A stretch of 58,869 nt of DNA from NCBI GenBank assembly GCA_017394885.1, contig JAFPWO010000019.1, forward strand, positions 1-58,869, written 5' to 3'. Each line of letters begins with the position of its first letter. The stretch's first letter is position 1. The translations under genes were made by a program, and so were the position numbers. Origin of the DNA: Lachnospiraceae bacterium (GTDB lineage Bacteria; Bacillota; Clostridia; Lachnospirales; Lachnospiraceae). This document shows positions 1 through 10,533 of the stretch, in pieces. The notes below the pieces were generated by a model. It was not told the origin of the DNA, did no database searches, and saw only the letters and a list, made by a program, of their open reading frames with translations.

Positions 1-1545
<1,545 letters not shown>

Positions 1546-1602
1546 GGATCCGGCGGGCGTATCCGTTCAGGAAAGACCGTCCGGTACTGAATAAACAGGA
1601 AA

Positions 1603-1629
1603 GAGGAACGGCTGTCCCAGCCGTTCCTC
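1603..1629 (+). other. Strong hairpin between dnaK and dnaJ
   Basis: Two perfect 12-nt complementary arms (1603-1614 and 1618-1629) with a 3-nt loop. No U-run follows, so it is not a standard terminator. It could stabilise the dnaK 3' end or mark an RNA-processing site that sets the DnaK:DnaJ ratio; that role is inference. Confidence 0.7.
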
Positions 1630-1653
1630 AAGGCATGTTAAAGGAAGAACAAA

Positions 1654-2814
1654 ATGGCTGAGAATAAACGTGACTATTACGAGGTGCTTGGCATTCCAAA
1701 AACGGCTGACGACGCGGAGATCAAAAAGGCCTACCGTGTCCTCGCCAAAAAGTATCATCCGGACATGAATCCGGGGGATAAAGAGGCGGAAGCGAAGTTC
1801 AAGGAGGCCTCGGAAGCCTACGCGGTGCTGATCGATCCGGATAAGCGCGCCAAGTATGACCAGTTCGGTCATGCAGCGTTTGACGGAGCGGGCGGGGCCG
1901 GCTTCGATTACAACAGCGCCGATTTCAGCGATATTTTCGGAGACATCTTCGGAGATTTATTCGGCGGCGGCTTCGGCGGTTTCGGGGGCTTTGGCGGCTT
2001 CGGCGGTTTCGGAAGCCGCAGCCGGGATGCCGGCGGCGTCGCAAAGGGCCAAAATCTGTATACCAATATCCGTATATCCTTTAAGGAAGCCATCACGGGC
2101 TGTGAAAAAGAGATCGAAATGAATCTGAAGGATCCCTGTCCGGACTGCAAAGGGACCGGCTGCGCGCCGGGCTCCAGTCCGGTCAGCTGCACCAAATGCG
2201 GCGGCAGCGGCCGGGTAACGATCACACAGCAGACTCTTTTCGGCATGGCCCAGTCCGTCCGCGCCTGCCCGGACTGCGGCGGAAGCGGAAAGATCATCAA
2301 GGATAAATGCCGCAAATGCGGCGGCACCGCCTATATTACCCGGCGCCAGAAGGTACAGATCTCCATCCCGGCCGGCATTGACGACGGGCAGAGCATCCGT
2401 ATCCGTGACAAAGGCGAACCCGGCACGAACGGCGGCGCCCGCGGCGACCTGCTGGTGGAAGTCCGGGTCGGCTCCGATCCGGTGTTCCAGCGCCAGGATA
2501 CCGATATCTTCTCGAATGTTACCATCACCTATGCACAGGCTGCGCTCGGCGATACATTGCGGATCCCGACCGTGGACGGCGAAGTGGAATATGTCCTCAA
2601 GCCCGGAACGCAGCCCGGCACCCGGATCCGCCTGCGGGGGAAAGGTGTTCCGTATCTGCGGCAGAAAGGGGCGCGCGGTGATCATTATGTGACGTTTATC
2701 GTCCATGTTCCGGAGAAGCTGAATAAAGAGCAGAAGGAAGCGTTGCTGGCCTATGATGCGGTTTCCGGCGGCCATCTGAAGGATTCTCAGAAGAAGAAAG
2801 GCCTGTTCAAATAA
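1654..2814 (+). CDS. dnaJ: Chaperone DnaJ (Hsp40)
   Basis: Co-chaperone that delivers substrates to DnaK and stimulates its ATPase. The 386 residues show the type I layout. The J domain (1-70) carries HPD in [10 protein letters not shown] Gly/Phe-rich linker follows at about 95-125, with an unusually regular run of GGF units. The zinc domain has four CxxCxGxG-type repeats ([32 protein letters not shown]), and the C-terminal peptide-binding domains follow. The ATG is preceded by AAAGGAAG. rsmE starts 12 bp downstream. The prmA gene that often sits between dnaJ and rsmE in Bacillota is absent here. Confidence 0.98.
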   Translation: MAENKRDYYEVLGIPKTADDAEIKKAYRVLAKKYHPDMNPGDKEAEAKFKEASEAYAVLIDPDKRAKYDQFGHAAFDGAGGAGFDYNSADFSDIFGDIFGDLFGGGFGGFGGFGGFGGFGSRSRDAGGVAKGQNLYTNIRISFKEAITGCEKEIEMNLKDPCPDCKGTGCAPGSSPVSCTKCGGSGRVTITQQTLFGMAQSVRACPDCGGSGKIIKDKCRKCGGTAYITRRQKVQISIPAGIDDGQSIRIRDKGEPGTNGGARGDLLVEVRVGSDPVFQRQDTDIFSNVTITYAQAALGDTLRIPTVDGEVEYVLKPGTQPGTRIRLRGKGVPYLRQKGARGDHYVTFIVHVPEKLNKEQKEALLAYDAVSGGHLKDSQKKKGLFK

Positions 2815-2826
2815 GAGGAAGCCGAT

Positions 2827-3564
2827 ATGTATCATTTTTTTGCGCCTGCCGAAAACGGAGAAAGCGGCACGATCCATATCACGGGAGCGGACAGGAACCA
2901 TATCGTCCGGGTCCTCCGCCTCACCTGCGGGGACCGTGTGAGCGTCAGCGACGGCAACGACCGGGACTGGCTCTGTGAGATCGCTTCCGTCAATGATGAG
3001 GAAGTCATTCTCACGGTACTGCCCGATGAAAGAGAAGATACGGAACTGCCGGTTTCGGTCAGTCTGTTTCAGGGAATTCCGAAAGGGGACAAGACCGAAA
3101 CGATCCTCCAGAAATGCGTGGAACTGGGGCTTGCGGAATATGTTCCCGTTGCGATGAAGCGCTGCGTCGTCAAAATCGATGAGAAGAAAAAAGACGCCCG
3201 CAGAGAACGCTGGCAGCGGATCGCGGAAAGCGCGGCCAAGCAGTCGGGAAGGCGGATCATCCCTGCCGTGGGAGCCGTCATTCCTTTCTCCGACGCCGTA
3301 GCCGGGGCCTCCGGCTTTGATGCGGTCCTGGTTCCGTATGAGTGTGCGGAGGATATGGCCTATACGCGCCGGGTCCTCTCGGAAATCACGCCGGGAAGCC
3401 GGATCGCCGTCTTTATCGGCCCGGAAGGCGGGTTTGCCCCCGAAGAGATCGAAAGCCTCCGGGAAGCCGGCGCGAAGATCATTACTCTCGGGCCGCGGAT
3501 CCTGCGGACCGAGACCGCCGGGATGACGCTTCTGGCGATGGGATCGCTGCTGTGGCAGCCGTAA
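2827..3564 (+). CDS. rsmE: 16S rRNA (uracil1498-N3)-methyltransferase
   Basis: Predicted SPOUT methyltransferase that makes m3U1498 in 16S rRNA using S-adenosylmethionine. The 245 residues match the family length. The N-terminal PUA-like part includes HIVRVLRLTCGD. The C-terminal trefoil-knot motifs are VFIGPEGGFAPEEIE and LGPRILRTETAGM, the cofactor-binding signature of RsmE. The start is ATG 12 bp after dnaJ, with AGAGGAAG as ribosome binding site. It belongs to the dnaK-dnaJ-rsmE run and is followed 20 bp later by the cysteine desulfurase gene, so all are likely cotranscribed. Confidence 0.95.
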   Translation: MYHFFAPAENGESGTIHITGADRNHIVRVLRLTCGDRVSVSDGNDRDWLCEIASVNDEEVILTVLPDEREDTELPVSVSLFQGIPKGDKTETILQKCVELGLAEYVPVAMKRCVVKIDEKKKDARRERWQRIAESAAKQSGRRIIPAVGAVIPFSDAVAGASGFDAVLVPYECAEDMAYTRRVLSEITPGSRIAVFIGPEGGFAPEEIESLREAGAKIITLGPRILRTETAGMTLLAMGSLLWQP

Positions 3565-3584
3565 AATATATACAGGGATCAACT

Positions 3585-4742
3585 ATGGAAATTTATCTGG
3601 ATAATGCCGCCACGACGGCCGTGAGCGCCCCCGTGCGGGAAGAGATGATGCAGGTGCTGGACAGCTGCTACGGCAATCCTTCCTCCCTCCATAAAAAAGG
3701 GACGGAAGCCGAACAGCTTCTCCGCCTGGCCAAAGAACGGATCGCGCAGCCCTTAAAAGTCAGTGATAAGCAGATTTATTTTACCTCCGGCGGAACAGAG
3801 AGCAATAACTGGGCCGTGATCGGCGGCGCTGCGGCAAAGGCGCGCCGGGGACGTCATATTATTACGACGCCTTTCGAGCATCCTTCCGTGAGCGCGGCGA
3901 TGGATGTCCTGGAAAAGCAGGGGTTTGAAGTGACACGGGTCCCGGTCACACAGGAGGGACTCGTGAACCCGGAATCGGTCCGGGCTGCGCTGCGCGCGGA
4001 TACCGTACTGGTCTCTGTCATGATGGTGAACAACGAACTCGGTTCCCGCCAGCCGGTGGAAGAGATCGGGCGCTTGATTAAAGCTTACAATTCTGATATC
4101 CTGTTCCACGTGGATGCGGTCCAGGCCTACGGAAAGCTGCCGGTCTATCCGAAACGCTGGAATATCGACCTGCTTTCCGCGAGCGCACATAAAATCCACG
4201 GGCCGAAAGGGATCGGGCTTTTATACATGGCCGAAAACACCCGCATCCTGCCGCTGATCCACGGCGGTCAGCAGCAAAGCGGCATGCGTTCCGGTACGGA
4301 AAATATGCCCGGGATCGTAGGCTTCGGCAAAGCTGCGGAAGAAGCGGCAGCCCACCGGGAAGCTTATATCGAGCGGGTAAAAGCTTTGCGGAAGCGTCTG
4401 ACCGAAGGCCTTCTTGCCCTGGACGGCGTCAGTATCAACGGACCGGCCGGGGAGGAAGATCTCGCGCCGCACATCGTGAGTGTTACCGTCCGTGACGTGC
4501 GCAGCGAAGTGCTGCTGCATGCGCTGGAAGAGAAGGGGATCTACGTTTCAGCCGGGTCGGCCTGCTCCAGCCATAAGCGGGAGATCAGTGACTCTCTCAA
4601 GGCCATCGGCCTGTCCCGGGAACTGGCACAGTCTACGATCCGCCTGAGCCTGGATGACAGCATAACCGACGAAGAAATCGATTATTGCATTGCGGCCTTT
4701 GCCACGCTGCTCCCGCAGCTTCGCCGCTTTGTCAGAAAATAA
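3585..4742 (+). CDS. Cysteine desulfurase (NifS/IscS family)
   Basis: PLP enzyme that takes sulfur from cysteine and passes it as a persulfide to an acceptor. The 385 residues begin MEIYLDNAATT, which fixes the start at 3585 although the frame is open further upstream. Visible features are the PLP-binding lysine in SASAHKIHGPKG, the HVDAVQAYGK stretch, and the catalytic cysteine loop SAGSACSSHKR. thiI starts 9 bp downstream, so this is most likely the dedicated sulfur donor for tRNA 4-thiouridine, as with NifZ and ThiI in Bacillus. No iscU-like scaffold gene is adjacent, so a general Fe-S role is less supported here. Confidence 0.93.
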   Translation: MEIYLDNAATTAVSAPVREEMMQVLDSCYGNPSSLHKKGTEAEQLLRLAKERIAQPLKVSDKQIYFTSGGTESNNWAVIGGAAAKARRGRHIITTPFEHPSVSAAMDVLEKQGFEVTRVPVTQEGLVNPESVRAALRADTVLVSVMMVNNELGSRQPVEEIGRLIKAYNSDILFHVDAVQAYGKLPVYPKRWNIDLLSASAHKIHGPKGIGLLYMAENTRILPLIHGGQQQSGMRSGTENMPGIVGFGKAAEEAAAHREAYIERVKALRKRLTEGLLALDGVSINGPAGEEDLAPHIVSVTVRDVRSEVLLHALEEKGIYVSAGSACSSHKREISDSLKAIGLSRELAQSTIRLSLDDSITDEEIDYCIAAFATLLPQLRRFVRK

Positions 4743-4751
4743 GGAGAACTC

Positions 4752-5933
4752 ATGGAATTTCATGCCCTTCTGATCAAATATGCCGAGATCGGCGTCAAAG
4801 GGAAAAACCGTTACATTTTTGAGGACAAGCTGGTCAGCCGCATCGTGGATGCGCTTAAAAAAGTGTCCGGGAAGTTTCGCGTCTATAAGGCCAGCGGGCG
4901 GATCTACGCCGCGGCGGAAGAGCCGTTTGACCTGGACGAAGCCGTCGATGCGCTTCAGCATGTTTTCGGGATAGCCGGGATCTGTCCCATGGTGCAACTG
5001 CCCCTTGTTTCCCCGGAAGAACTGCTGGAGGCGTCCGTCCGGTATTTTACGGATATGTATCCGGATTATCAGGGAAGCTTTAAGGTCATGACGTCCCGCG
5101 CGAATAAAGCCTATCCGTATGATTCCATGGAACTGAACCGGATGATCGGCGAAGCCGTCCTGCAGGCCTGTCTGAAGGCGCATGTCGACGTTCACGAGCC
5201 CGAGGTCGCGTTTCATGTGGAAGTGCGGGAAGATATCAATCTGTATTCCGTGACGATCCCCGGTCCCGGCGGCATGCCGGTCGGTTCCAGCGGGAAGGCC
5301 ATGCTGCTTTTATCCGGCGGCATCGACAGCCCGGTGGCCGGCTATATGGTCGCGAAGCGCGGCGTCGTGATCGAAGCGGTGTATTTTCACGCGCCGCCCT
5401 ATACCAGCGACCGCGCCAAACAGAAGGTCGTCGATCTGGCGGCGCAGATGGCGAAATATACCGGTCCGATCCGTCTGCATGTGGTCAATTTCACGGATAT
5501 CCAGTTAGCCATCTACGAGCATTGTCCGCACGACGAACTGACGATCATCATGCGCCGCTATATGATGCGGATCGCGGAAACCCTGGCAAAAGAGGCCCAT
5601 GCGCAGGCCCTGATCACCGGAGAAGCAATCGGCCAGGTCGCCTCCCAGACCATTCAGAGCCTGGTCAGCACGAATGAAGTCTGCACGCTGCCGGTATTCC
5701 GGCCGCTCATCGCCTTTGACAAACTGGATATCATCCGGATCGCGCAGCAGATCGGGACCTTCGAGACCTCGATCCTGCCCTTTGAGGACTGCTGTACCAT
5801 CTTTGTGGCAAAGCACCCGGTCACAAAGCCCGATCCGGAACGGATCCGCCGCTCCGAAGAAAAGCTGACAGATATCATCGACGAACTGATGGAGACGGCC
5901 CTGCGGACCAATGAAGTGATCGTCTGCGGATAA
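4752..5933 (+). CDS. thiI: tRNA 4-thiouridine synthase ThiI
   Basis: Adenylates U8 of tRNA and replaces its oxygen with sulfur. At 393 residues it has the N-terminal ferredoxin-like and THUMP region (about 1-165) and a PP-loop ATP pyrophosphatase domain with LLLSGGIDSPVAGYM. It ends soon after the catalytic domain, so it lacks the C-terminal rhodanese domain of the E. coli enzyme. It must therefore receive persulfide sulfur directly from a desulfurase, consistent with the gene just upstream. FEDCCTIFVAKHP includes cysteines of the catalytic region. RBS AAGGAG lies just before the ATG. Confidence 0.96.
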   Translation: MEFHALLIKYAEIGVKGKNRYIFEDKLVSRIVDALKKVSGKFRVYKASGRIYAAAEEPFDLDEAVDALQHVFGIAGICPMVQLPLVSPEELLEASVRYFTDMYPDYQGSFKVMTSRANKAYPYDSMELNRMIGEAVLQACLKAHVDVHEPEVAFHVEVREDINLYSVTIPGPGGMPVGSSGKAMLLLSGGIDSPVAGYMVAKRGVVIEAVYFHAPPYTSDRAKQKVVDLAAQMAKYTGPIRLHVVNFTDIQLAIYEHCPHDELTIIMRRYMMRIAETLAKEAHAQALITGEAIGQVASQTIQSLVSTNEVCTLPVFRPLIAFDKLDIIRIAQQIGTFETSILPFEDCCTIFVAKHPVTKPDPERIRRSEEKLTDIIDELMETALRTNEVIVCG

Positions 5934-5959
5934 AAAAAGGACCGGCTTCCGGCCGGTCC
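5933..5959 (-). terminator. Intrinsic terminator for the HPr-like gene
   Basis: Arms GGACCGGC (5939-5946) and GCCGGTCC (5952-5959). On the minus strand a run of seven U follows, so it ends the HPr-like transcript. On the plus strand it lies directly after thiI but has only a weak U-run. Confidence 0.8.
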
Positions 5960-5978
5960 TTCACAGAGAAAATGATGA

Positions 5979-6212
5979 TTATTCGCAGATAAACGGAGCG
6001 ATCTGCTCCAGCACGGCTTCTTCCTCGTCCTCATTGTAAATATCCAGTTCGATCGGTTTGGAAAGGTCCAGACTGAAGATACCGAGGATGGACTTGGCGT
6101 CGATGGTATAGCGTCCGGAACGCATATCAAAATCGCTGTCGAACAGCGTGAGGGCGCGAACAAAATCCTTTACTTTATCAATCGAATCAAGACAGACTTT
6201 AACTGTTTTCAT
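5979..6212 (-). CDS. HPr-like protein lacking the phosphocarrier histidine
   Basis: 77 residues with the fold signature of the PTS phosphocarrier HPr. Near the middle, KSILGIFSL matches the HPr regulatory-serine region (KSIMGVMSL type). The region that should hold the active-site His15 reads LDSIDKVKDFVRAL, with no histidine anywhere in the protein. It therefore cannot pass phosphate from EI to EII. The conserved serine hints at a regulatory, Crh-like role through HPr kinase and CcpA; that is inference. It is monocistronic, with its own near-consensus promoter and terminator and a GGAGG ribosome binding site. Confidence 0.8.
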   Translation of the reverse strand: MKTVKVCLDSIDKVKDFVRALTLFDSDFDMRSGRYTIDAKSILGIFSLDLSKPIELDIYNEDEEEAVLEQIAPFICE

Positions 6213-6268
6213 ACTACCTCCTTCTATCCGGCTGTTTCGTTCCGCGGAATGAATTCCTCTTATTGAAG

Positions 6269-6297
6269 AGTATAATCCATCCGGATAAAAAGGTCAA
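6269..6297 (-). promoter_or_regulatory. Sigma-A promoter of the HPr-like gene
   Basis: Minus strand: -35 TTGACC (6292-6297), 17-bp spacer, -10 TATACT (6269-6274). Confidence 0.8.
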
Positions 6298-6311
6298 GAG
6301 AGAGACAGAAC

Positions 6312-7655
6312 ATGCAAAAAAAACCGCTTCGCGTTGCTTTTCATAATCTGGGCTGTAAGGTCAACAGCTATGAGACCGAAGCCATGCTGGAAAAGATGCT
6401 CCGGCAGGGCTATGTTTCGGTCCCCTTCGAAGAGGAAGCGGATATCTATGTGGTCAATACCTGCAGCGTGACCAATATTGCGGACCGAAAATCCCGCCAG
6501 ATGCTTCACCGGGCGAAAGCGATGAATCCGGATGCGGTGGTCGCGGCGGTCGGCTGCTATGCGCAGGCAGCCGGAGAAGCGCTGCTGCGTGATAAAGCGG
6601 TGGATATCGTGATTGGCAATGACCGGAAGAGCGAACTGCCGTTCTGGATCGAAAAGTTCCTGGAGGAAAGGGAAAAGACCGCGGCTTTGTGCGATATCGG
6701 CGCATCACGCAGCTGCGAGGAGCTGGACTCTACCGGCGCGGCAGCGGACAGAACGCGGGCCTATCTGAAGATCGAAGACGGCTGCAACCAGTTCTGCACC
6801 TACTGTCTGATCCCACATATACGCGGCAGAGTCCGCAGCCGCCGGCCGGAAGAGATCATTCGGGAAGCGGAAGGACTGACCGCTTCCGGCTTTAAGGAAC
6901 TCGTTCTGACCGGGATCCACGTCAGCTCCTACGGCATTGATTTTCCGGGCGATGCGGCTGCCTCCGGTTATTATGGAAAACCTCTCCTGGAGCTCCTGGC
7001 GGCGCTGGATGCCGTGCCCGGCCTCGAGCGGCTGCGCTTAAGTTCGCTGGAGCCGCGCGTCATTACCCGGGAATCCGCCGCCTTTATGGCGTCGCTGCGG
7101 CATCTGTGCCCGCATTTTCACCTGTCGCTGCAGAGCGGCTCCGATCCGGTCCTCAAAAGGATGGGACGGCGCTATACCGCGGAAGAATTCTATGAGGAAA
7201 TGCTGGCCCTGCGGGAAGCGTTCGGCAGCCCGGCCCTGACCACAGACGTGATCGTCGGCTTTCCCGGGGAAACGGAAGAGTACTTTGAAGAAACGCTTCG
7301 TTTTCTTGAAAAGGCCTGCTTTTATGAAACCCATGTATTTCGCTATTCCCGCCGCAAAGGGACAGCCGCGGACAGGATGCCGGATCAGATCCCGGAGCCA
7401 GTCAAGGCGGAACGAAGCAGCCGGCTCCTTGCGCTGAACCGAAAGAATAAAGCGGCTTTTGAAACGAATCTCCTGGGGAAATCGCGCAGCGTTCTTCTCG
7501 AACAGCCCGCCGGCGACGGCCTGTGGACCGGATTTACCCCGGAGTACGTCCGGCTGACAGTCCCGGCGCCCGACGGAGCATCCGGCATGCTCCGGGATGT
7601 TGTTGTTACGGAAGCGATGCTGCCGGATAAGACCGGAAAGGAAGTAAAGGAATGA
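6312..7655 (+). CDS. mtaB: tRNA t6A37 methylthiotransferase MtaB
   Basis: Radical SAM enzyme that adds a methylthio group to t6A37 of tRNAs reading ANN codons. In 447 residues, the N-terminal UPF0004 domain has its cluster cysteines in NLGCKVNSYETE, VNTCSVTN and VGCYAQ. The radical SAM motif is GCNQFCTYC (CX3CX2C) in IEDGCNQFCTYCLIPHIRGR. SLQSGSDPVLKRMGR is typical of the family, and a TRAM-like C-terminus follows. The NLGCKVNSYETE start and overall similarity favour MtaB over MiaB. The last 4 bases overlap yggS, so the two are translationally coupled. Confidence 0.93.
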   Translation: MQKKPLRVAFHNLGCKVNSYETEAMLEKMLRQGYVSVPFEEEADIYVVNTCSVTNIADRKSRQMLHRAKAMNPDAVVAAVGCYAQAAGEALLRDKAVDIVIGNDRKSELPFWIEKFLEEREKTAALCDIGASRSCEELDSTGAAADRTRAYLKIEDGCNQFCTYCLIPHIRGRVRSRRPEEIIREAEGLTASGFKELVLTGIHVSSYGIDFPGDAAASGYYGKPLLELLAALDAVPGLERLRLSSLEPRVITRESAAFMASLRHLCPHFHLSLQSGSDPVLKRMGRRYTAEEFYEEMLALREAFGSPALTTDVIVGFPGETEEYFEETLRFLEKACFYETHVFRYSRRKGTAADRMPDQIPEPVKAERSSRLLALNRKNKAAFETNLLGKSRSVLLEQPAGDGLWTGFTPEYVRLTVPAPDGASGMLRDVVVTEAMLPDKTGKEVKE

Positions 7656-8350
7656 TTGCAGAAAATCTTCGCATAGTGGAAGAGAAGATCGAAGCGGCCT
7701 GCCGCAGAGCCGGACGGGAACGCCCTTCCGTCACGCTAATCGCGGTCAGCAAGACCAAGCCGCTGGAAGCGGTGCTGGAAGCGGCTGCCGCCGGCCAGAA
7801 AGATTTCGGAGAAAATAAGGCGCAGGAGCTGAAGGCGAAGCAGGATGAGATCCCGGCCTCGCTCGGGCTGCGCTGGCATTTTATCGGAAACCTGCAGAAG
7901 AATAAAGTCAAATATCTGGTCGGCCGAAATATTCTGATCCATTCTGTTTCATCCGCCGAGCTGGCTCACGAGATCGAACGGCTCAGCGAAAAGCGGGAAG
8001 TGATCACCGAAGTCCTGGCGGAAGTCAATATTGCCGATGAAGCCACCAAGCACGGGGTGGACCGGGAAGGCGCCCTGGCGCTGCTTACGGAAATGGCCAC
8101 GCTGCCGCATCTGCATCTACGGGGACTGATGGCGATCGCACCGCCGGTCGAAGATCCGGAAGAAAACAGGAAGTATTTCATCGCACTGCGGGAACTGATG
8201 GATCAGGTGAATGCTTCCGGGCTGTTCCCCCATCCCTTGACCGAACTCAGCATGGGCATGAGCGGAGACTATGAAGTCGCCATAGAAGAAGGCGCAACCT
8301 TCGTGCGGGTCGGGACCGCGATCTTCGGCGAAAGAAACTATGCGATATAA
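7652..8350 (+). CDS. YggS-family PLP homeostasis protein
   Basis: Single-domain PLP-binding TIM-barrel protein (PLPBP/YggS/YlmE family), thought to buffer pyridoxal phosphate rather than to act as an enzyme. The 232 residues include the PLP lysine in LIAVSKTKPLEAV, DFGENKAQE, WHFIGNLQKNKVKY and the phosphate-binding end LSMGMSGDYEVAIEEGATFVRVGTAIFG, all diagnostic. The ATG overlaps the mtaB stop (ATGA). An intrinsic terminator follows directly, so mtaB-yggS is a two-gene unit. Confidence 0.95.
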   Translation: MIAENLRIVEEKIEAACRRAGRERPSVTLIAVSKTKPLEAVLEAAAAGQKDFGENKAQELKAKQDEIPASLGLRWHFIGNLQKNKVKYLVGRNILIHSVSSAELAHEIERLSEKREVITEVLAEVNIADEATKHGVDREGALALLTEMATLPHLHLRGLMAIAPPVEDPEENRKYFIALRELMDQVNASGLFPHPLTELSMGMSGDYEVAIEEGATFVRVGTAIFGERNYAI

Positions 8351-8372
8351 ACCGGCGGCCGGCCGGTTTTTT
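8350..8372 (+). terminator. Intrinsic terminator after yggS
   Basis: Arms ACCGGC (8351-8356) and GCCGGT (8362-8367) followed by a U-run, starting at the last base of the yggS stop codon. Confidence 0.85.
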
Positions 8373-8436
8373 GTTGGGCTTAATAAAACTTTTGAAAAAA
8401 CGTTTGCAGATAATTAAAAATTAGTAAAAATATGGG

Positions 8437-8464
8437 TTGACTTTTATTTCTTCCGTGGTATATT
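8437..8464 (+). promoter_or_regulatory. Promoter of the Lrp-type regulator gene
   Basis: -35 TTGACT (8437-8442), 16-bp spacer, -10 TATATT (8459-8464). The upstream 60 bp are very AT-rich. A perfect TTAAT-TTT-ATTAA inverted repeat at 8463-8475 overlaps the -10 and the predicted start site, as an autoregulatory Lrp-family site might; that binding is inferred. Confidence 0.8.
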
Positions 8465-8502
8465 AATTTTATTAAGACTACCTTTTTATGAAGGAGAAGC
8501 TT

Positions 8503-8961
8503 ATGGATGACAATGATATTAAGCTCATCTGTCTTCTGCAGGAAAATGCCCGCTATACGCTGAAGAAACTTTCGGAGCAGATCTATCTTTCTTCGCCGGC
8601 GGTCGCCGCCCGTATCGAAAAACTGCAGCGGGAAGGCATTATCACCGGCTATCATGCTGACGTCAATTATGAAAAGCTCGGCTATCACATCATAGCCTTC
8701 ATTAATGTGGAAATGTCTCCGAAGGAAAAGCCCGGTTTTATTGCTTTCGCCAAAGAAGATCCCAACGTGCTGGAGTGCAATATCGTGTCCGGCAGCTATA
8801 CCATGCTGATCAAGGCCGCCTTCCGAACCACCTCGGAAATGGACCGCTTCATCAGCAAGGTACAACGGTACGGCGCGACCGAGACGAATATCGTATTCTC
8901 GACGCCGATCCCGCACCGGGGCATTTGTCTGGCCCGGGAAGAAAGCGAAAATACTAACTGA
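8503..8961 (+). CDS. Lrp/AsnC-family transcriptional regulator
   Basis: 152-residue feast/famine regulator. The N-terminal winged helix-turn-helix covers about 1-55 (LSEQIYLSSPAVAARIEKLQ is the recognition region). The C-terminal RAM ligand-binding domain covers about 65-140 (AFINVEMSPKEK, VSGSYTMLIKA). An ATG exists at 8488, but AAGGAG at 8491-8496 lies right after it and is well placed for the ATG at 8503, so the shorter start is chosen. Its ligand is probably an amino acid by family; the target is unknown. malQ follows 17 bp downstream without a terminator, so the two may be cotranscribed. Confidence 0.93.
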   Translation: MDDNDIKLICLLQENARYTLKKLSEQIYLSSPAVAARIEKLQREGIITGYHADVNYEKLGYHIIAFINVEMSPKEKPGFIAFAKEDPNVLECNIVSGSYTMLIKAAFRTTSEMDRFISKVQRYGATETNIVFSTPIPHRGICLAREESENTN

Positions 8962-8978
8962 CAACAAGAAGGTGTTTT

Positions 8979-10514
8979 ATGAAACGCTGCAGCGGCATTA
9001 TTATGTCTGTCTCATCGCTGCCGTCGCCTTACGGGATCGGAACCTTTGGCAGGGCAGCGTACGATTTTACGGATTTTCTTGCCTCTGCCGGACAGTCTGT
9101 CTGGCAGATCTTACCGTTGGGACCGACAGGATACGGAGACTCGCCCTATCAGAGCTTTTCCACCTATGCGGGCAATCCGTATTTCATTGATCTGGATATG
9201 CTGGCGGAAGAGGGACTGTTGACCCAGGAAGAGATTGCAGCCTGCGACTGGGGCAGCAATCCGCGCTACGTCGATTACGGAAAGCTGTACGAATCACGCT
9301 TTCTTTTGCTGGAGAAGGCGAAAGAGCGCGTATGGGAAGCGGCCCGTCCGGAAGTGGAGGCTTTCGTGCGGGAACATAACCGCTGGCTCCCGGATTACAC
9401 CCTTTTCATGGCCTGCAAGAAGCATTTCGGCATGCGTCCCTGGTATGAATGGCCGGAGGATATCCGTCTGCGGAAAAGCCCCGGGATCCTGGCTGAATAC
9501 CGTGAGCGCCTGAAAGATGATATTGAGCTGTATACCTATATCCAGTATCTGTTCTTCCGACAGTGGGAAAAGCTGAAAGCCTACATTCACGAAAAAGATA
9601 TCCGGATCATCGGCGACGTCCCGATCTATGTGGCCATGGACAGCGCGGACGTCTGGTCCGAGCCCTGGTTTTTCCAGCTGGATGAGAAGAACGTGCCGCT
9701 GGCGGTTGCCGGCGTGCCGCCCGATTATTTCTGTGAGGACGGCCAGCTCTGGGGGAATCCCCTTTACCGCTGGGACAAGATGAAGGAGGACGGCTACGGC
9801 TGGTGGATCCGGCGGATCGACGGGGCCGGCAAGCTGTACGATATCATCCGGATCGACCATTTCCGTGCGTTCGATACCTACTGGTCTGTTCCCAGAGATT
9901 CCGAAACGGCCCGCACGGGACATTGGTGCCCCGGCCCCGGCATGGAACTGATCAATATATTCAACAACTGGTTCCCGCAGCTGGAATTCATCGCGGAAGA
10001 CCTCGGCGCGCCGATGAAGAGCGTCAAAAAGTTGCTGAAGGACTCCGGCTGGCCCGGAATGAAGGTGCTGGAATTTGCCTTTGATCCGAGAGAGCCCAGT
10101 GACTATCTGCCGCACAAGCATACCGAGAACTGTATCTGTTATACGGCGACCCATGATAATGAGCCGATCATGCTCTGGAAAGAGGGACTTCCCGAAGAAG
10201 CGCTGGCGTATGTAAAAGAGTACCTCCATATCACGGATGACGAGCCGTTTAACTGGGCCATCATCCGGACCGGGATGATGAGCGTTTCCAAACTCTTTAT
10301 GGTCCTGATGCAGGATTATCTCGGCCTCGGGCGCTATCATACCATGAACAATCCCGGGATCTCGGAAGGCAACTGGCAGTGGCGCCTGCTGGCCGGAGAG
10401 GCCTCCCCCGAGCTGGCGGAAAAGATACGGCATCTGACCTTCCTCTATGAAAGAATGGAACGTCCGAAGGCCGAAGAAGCCGAGGAAGCAGAAGCAGAAG
10501 TGAGCGGGATGTAA
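8979..10514 (+). CDS. malQ: 4-alpha-glucanotransferase (amylomaltase)
   Basis: GH77 enzyme that moves maltooligosyl units between glucans in maltodextrin and glycogen breakdown. The 511 residues are the normal length. Early motifs are SSLPSPYGIGTFG and WQILPLGPTGYGDSPYQ. GDVPIYVAMDSADVW follows, then the nucleophile region IRIDHFRAFDTYW and the acid/base region FIAEDLG. YTATHDNEP holds the conserved TxTHDN-type motif. RBS AGAAGGTG. Two glycogen synthase genes elsewhere in the window fit a glycogen-storing lifestyle. The C-terminal tail is a short Glu/Ala-rich stretch with no assigned role. Confidence 0.96.
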   Translation: MKRCSGIIMSVSSLPSPYGIGTFGRAAYDFTDFLASAGQSVWQILPLGPTGYGDSPYQSFSTYAGNPYFIDLDMLAEEGLLTQEEIAACDWGSNPRYVDYGKLYESRFLLLEKAKERVWEAARPEVEAFVREHNRWLPDYTLFMACKKHFGMRPWYEWPEDIRLRKSPGILAEYRERLKDDIELYTYIQYLFFRQWEKLKAYIHEKDIRIIGDVPIYVAMDSADVWSEPWFFQLDEKNVPLAVAGVPPDYFCEDGQLWGNPLYRWDKMKEDGYGWWIRRIDGAGKLYDIIRIDHFRAFDTYWSVPRDSETARTGHWCPGPGMELINIFNNWFPQLEFIAEDLGAPMKSVKKLLKDSGWPGMKVLEFAFDPREPSDYLPHKHTENCICYTATHDNEPIMLWKEGLPEEALAYVKEYLHITDDEPFNWAIIRTGMMSVSKLFMVLMQDYLGLGRYHTMNNPGISEGNWQWRLLAGEASPELAEKIRHLTFLYERMERPKAEEAEEAEAEVSGM

Positions 10515-10533
10515 TAAAGGAATAGAATATAAA

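Noticed and set aside
1957..3582. 541-codon antisense ORF over dnaJ and rsmE
   Set aside because: It lies opposite two certain genes and its translation is low-complexity (Asp/Arg/Gly-rich) with no family features; long antisense frames are common in GC-rich coding DNA.
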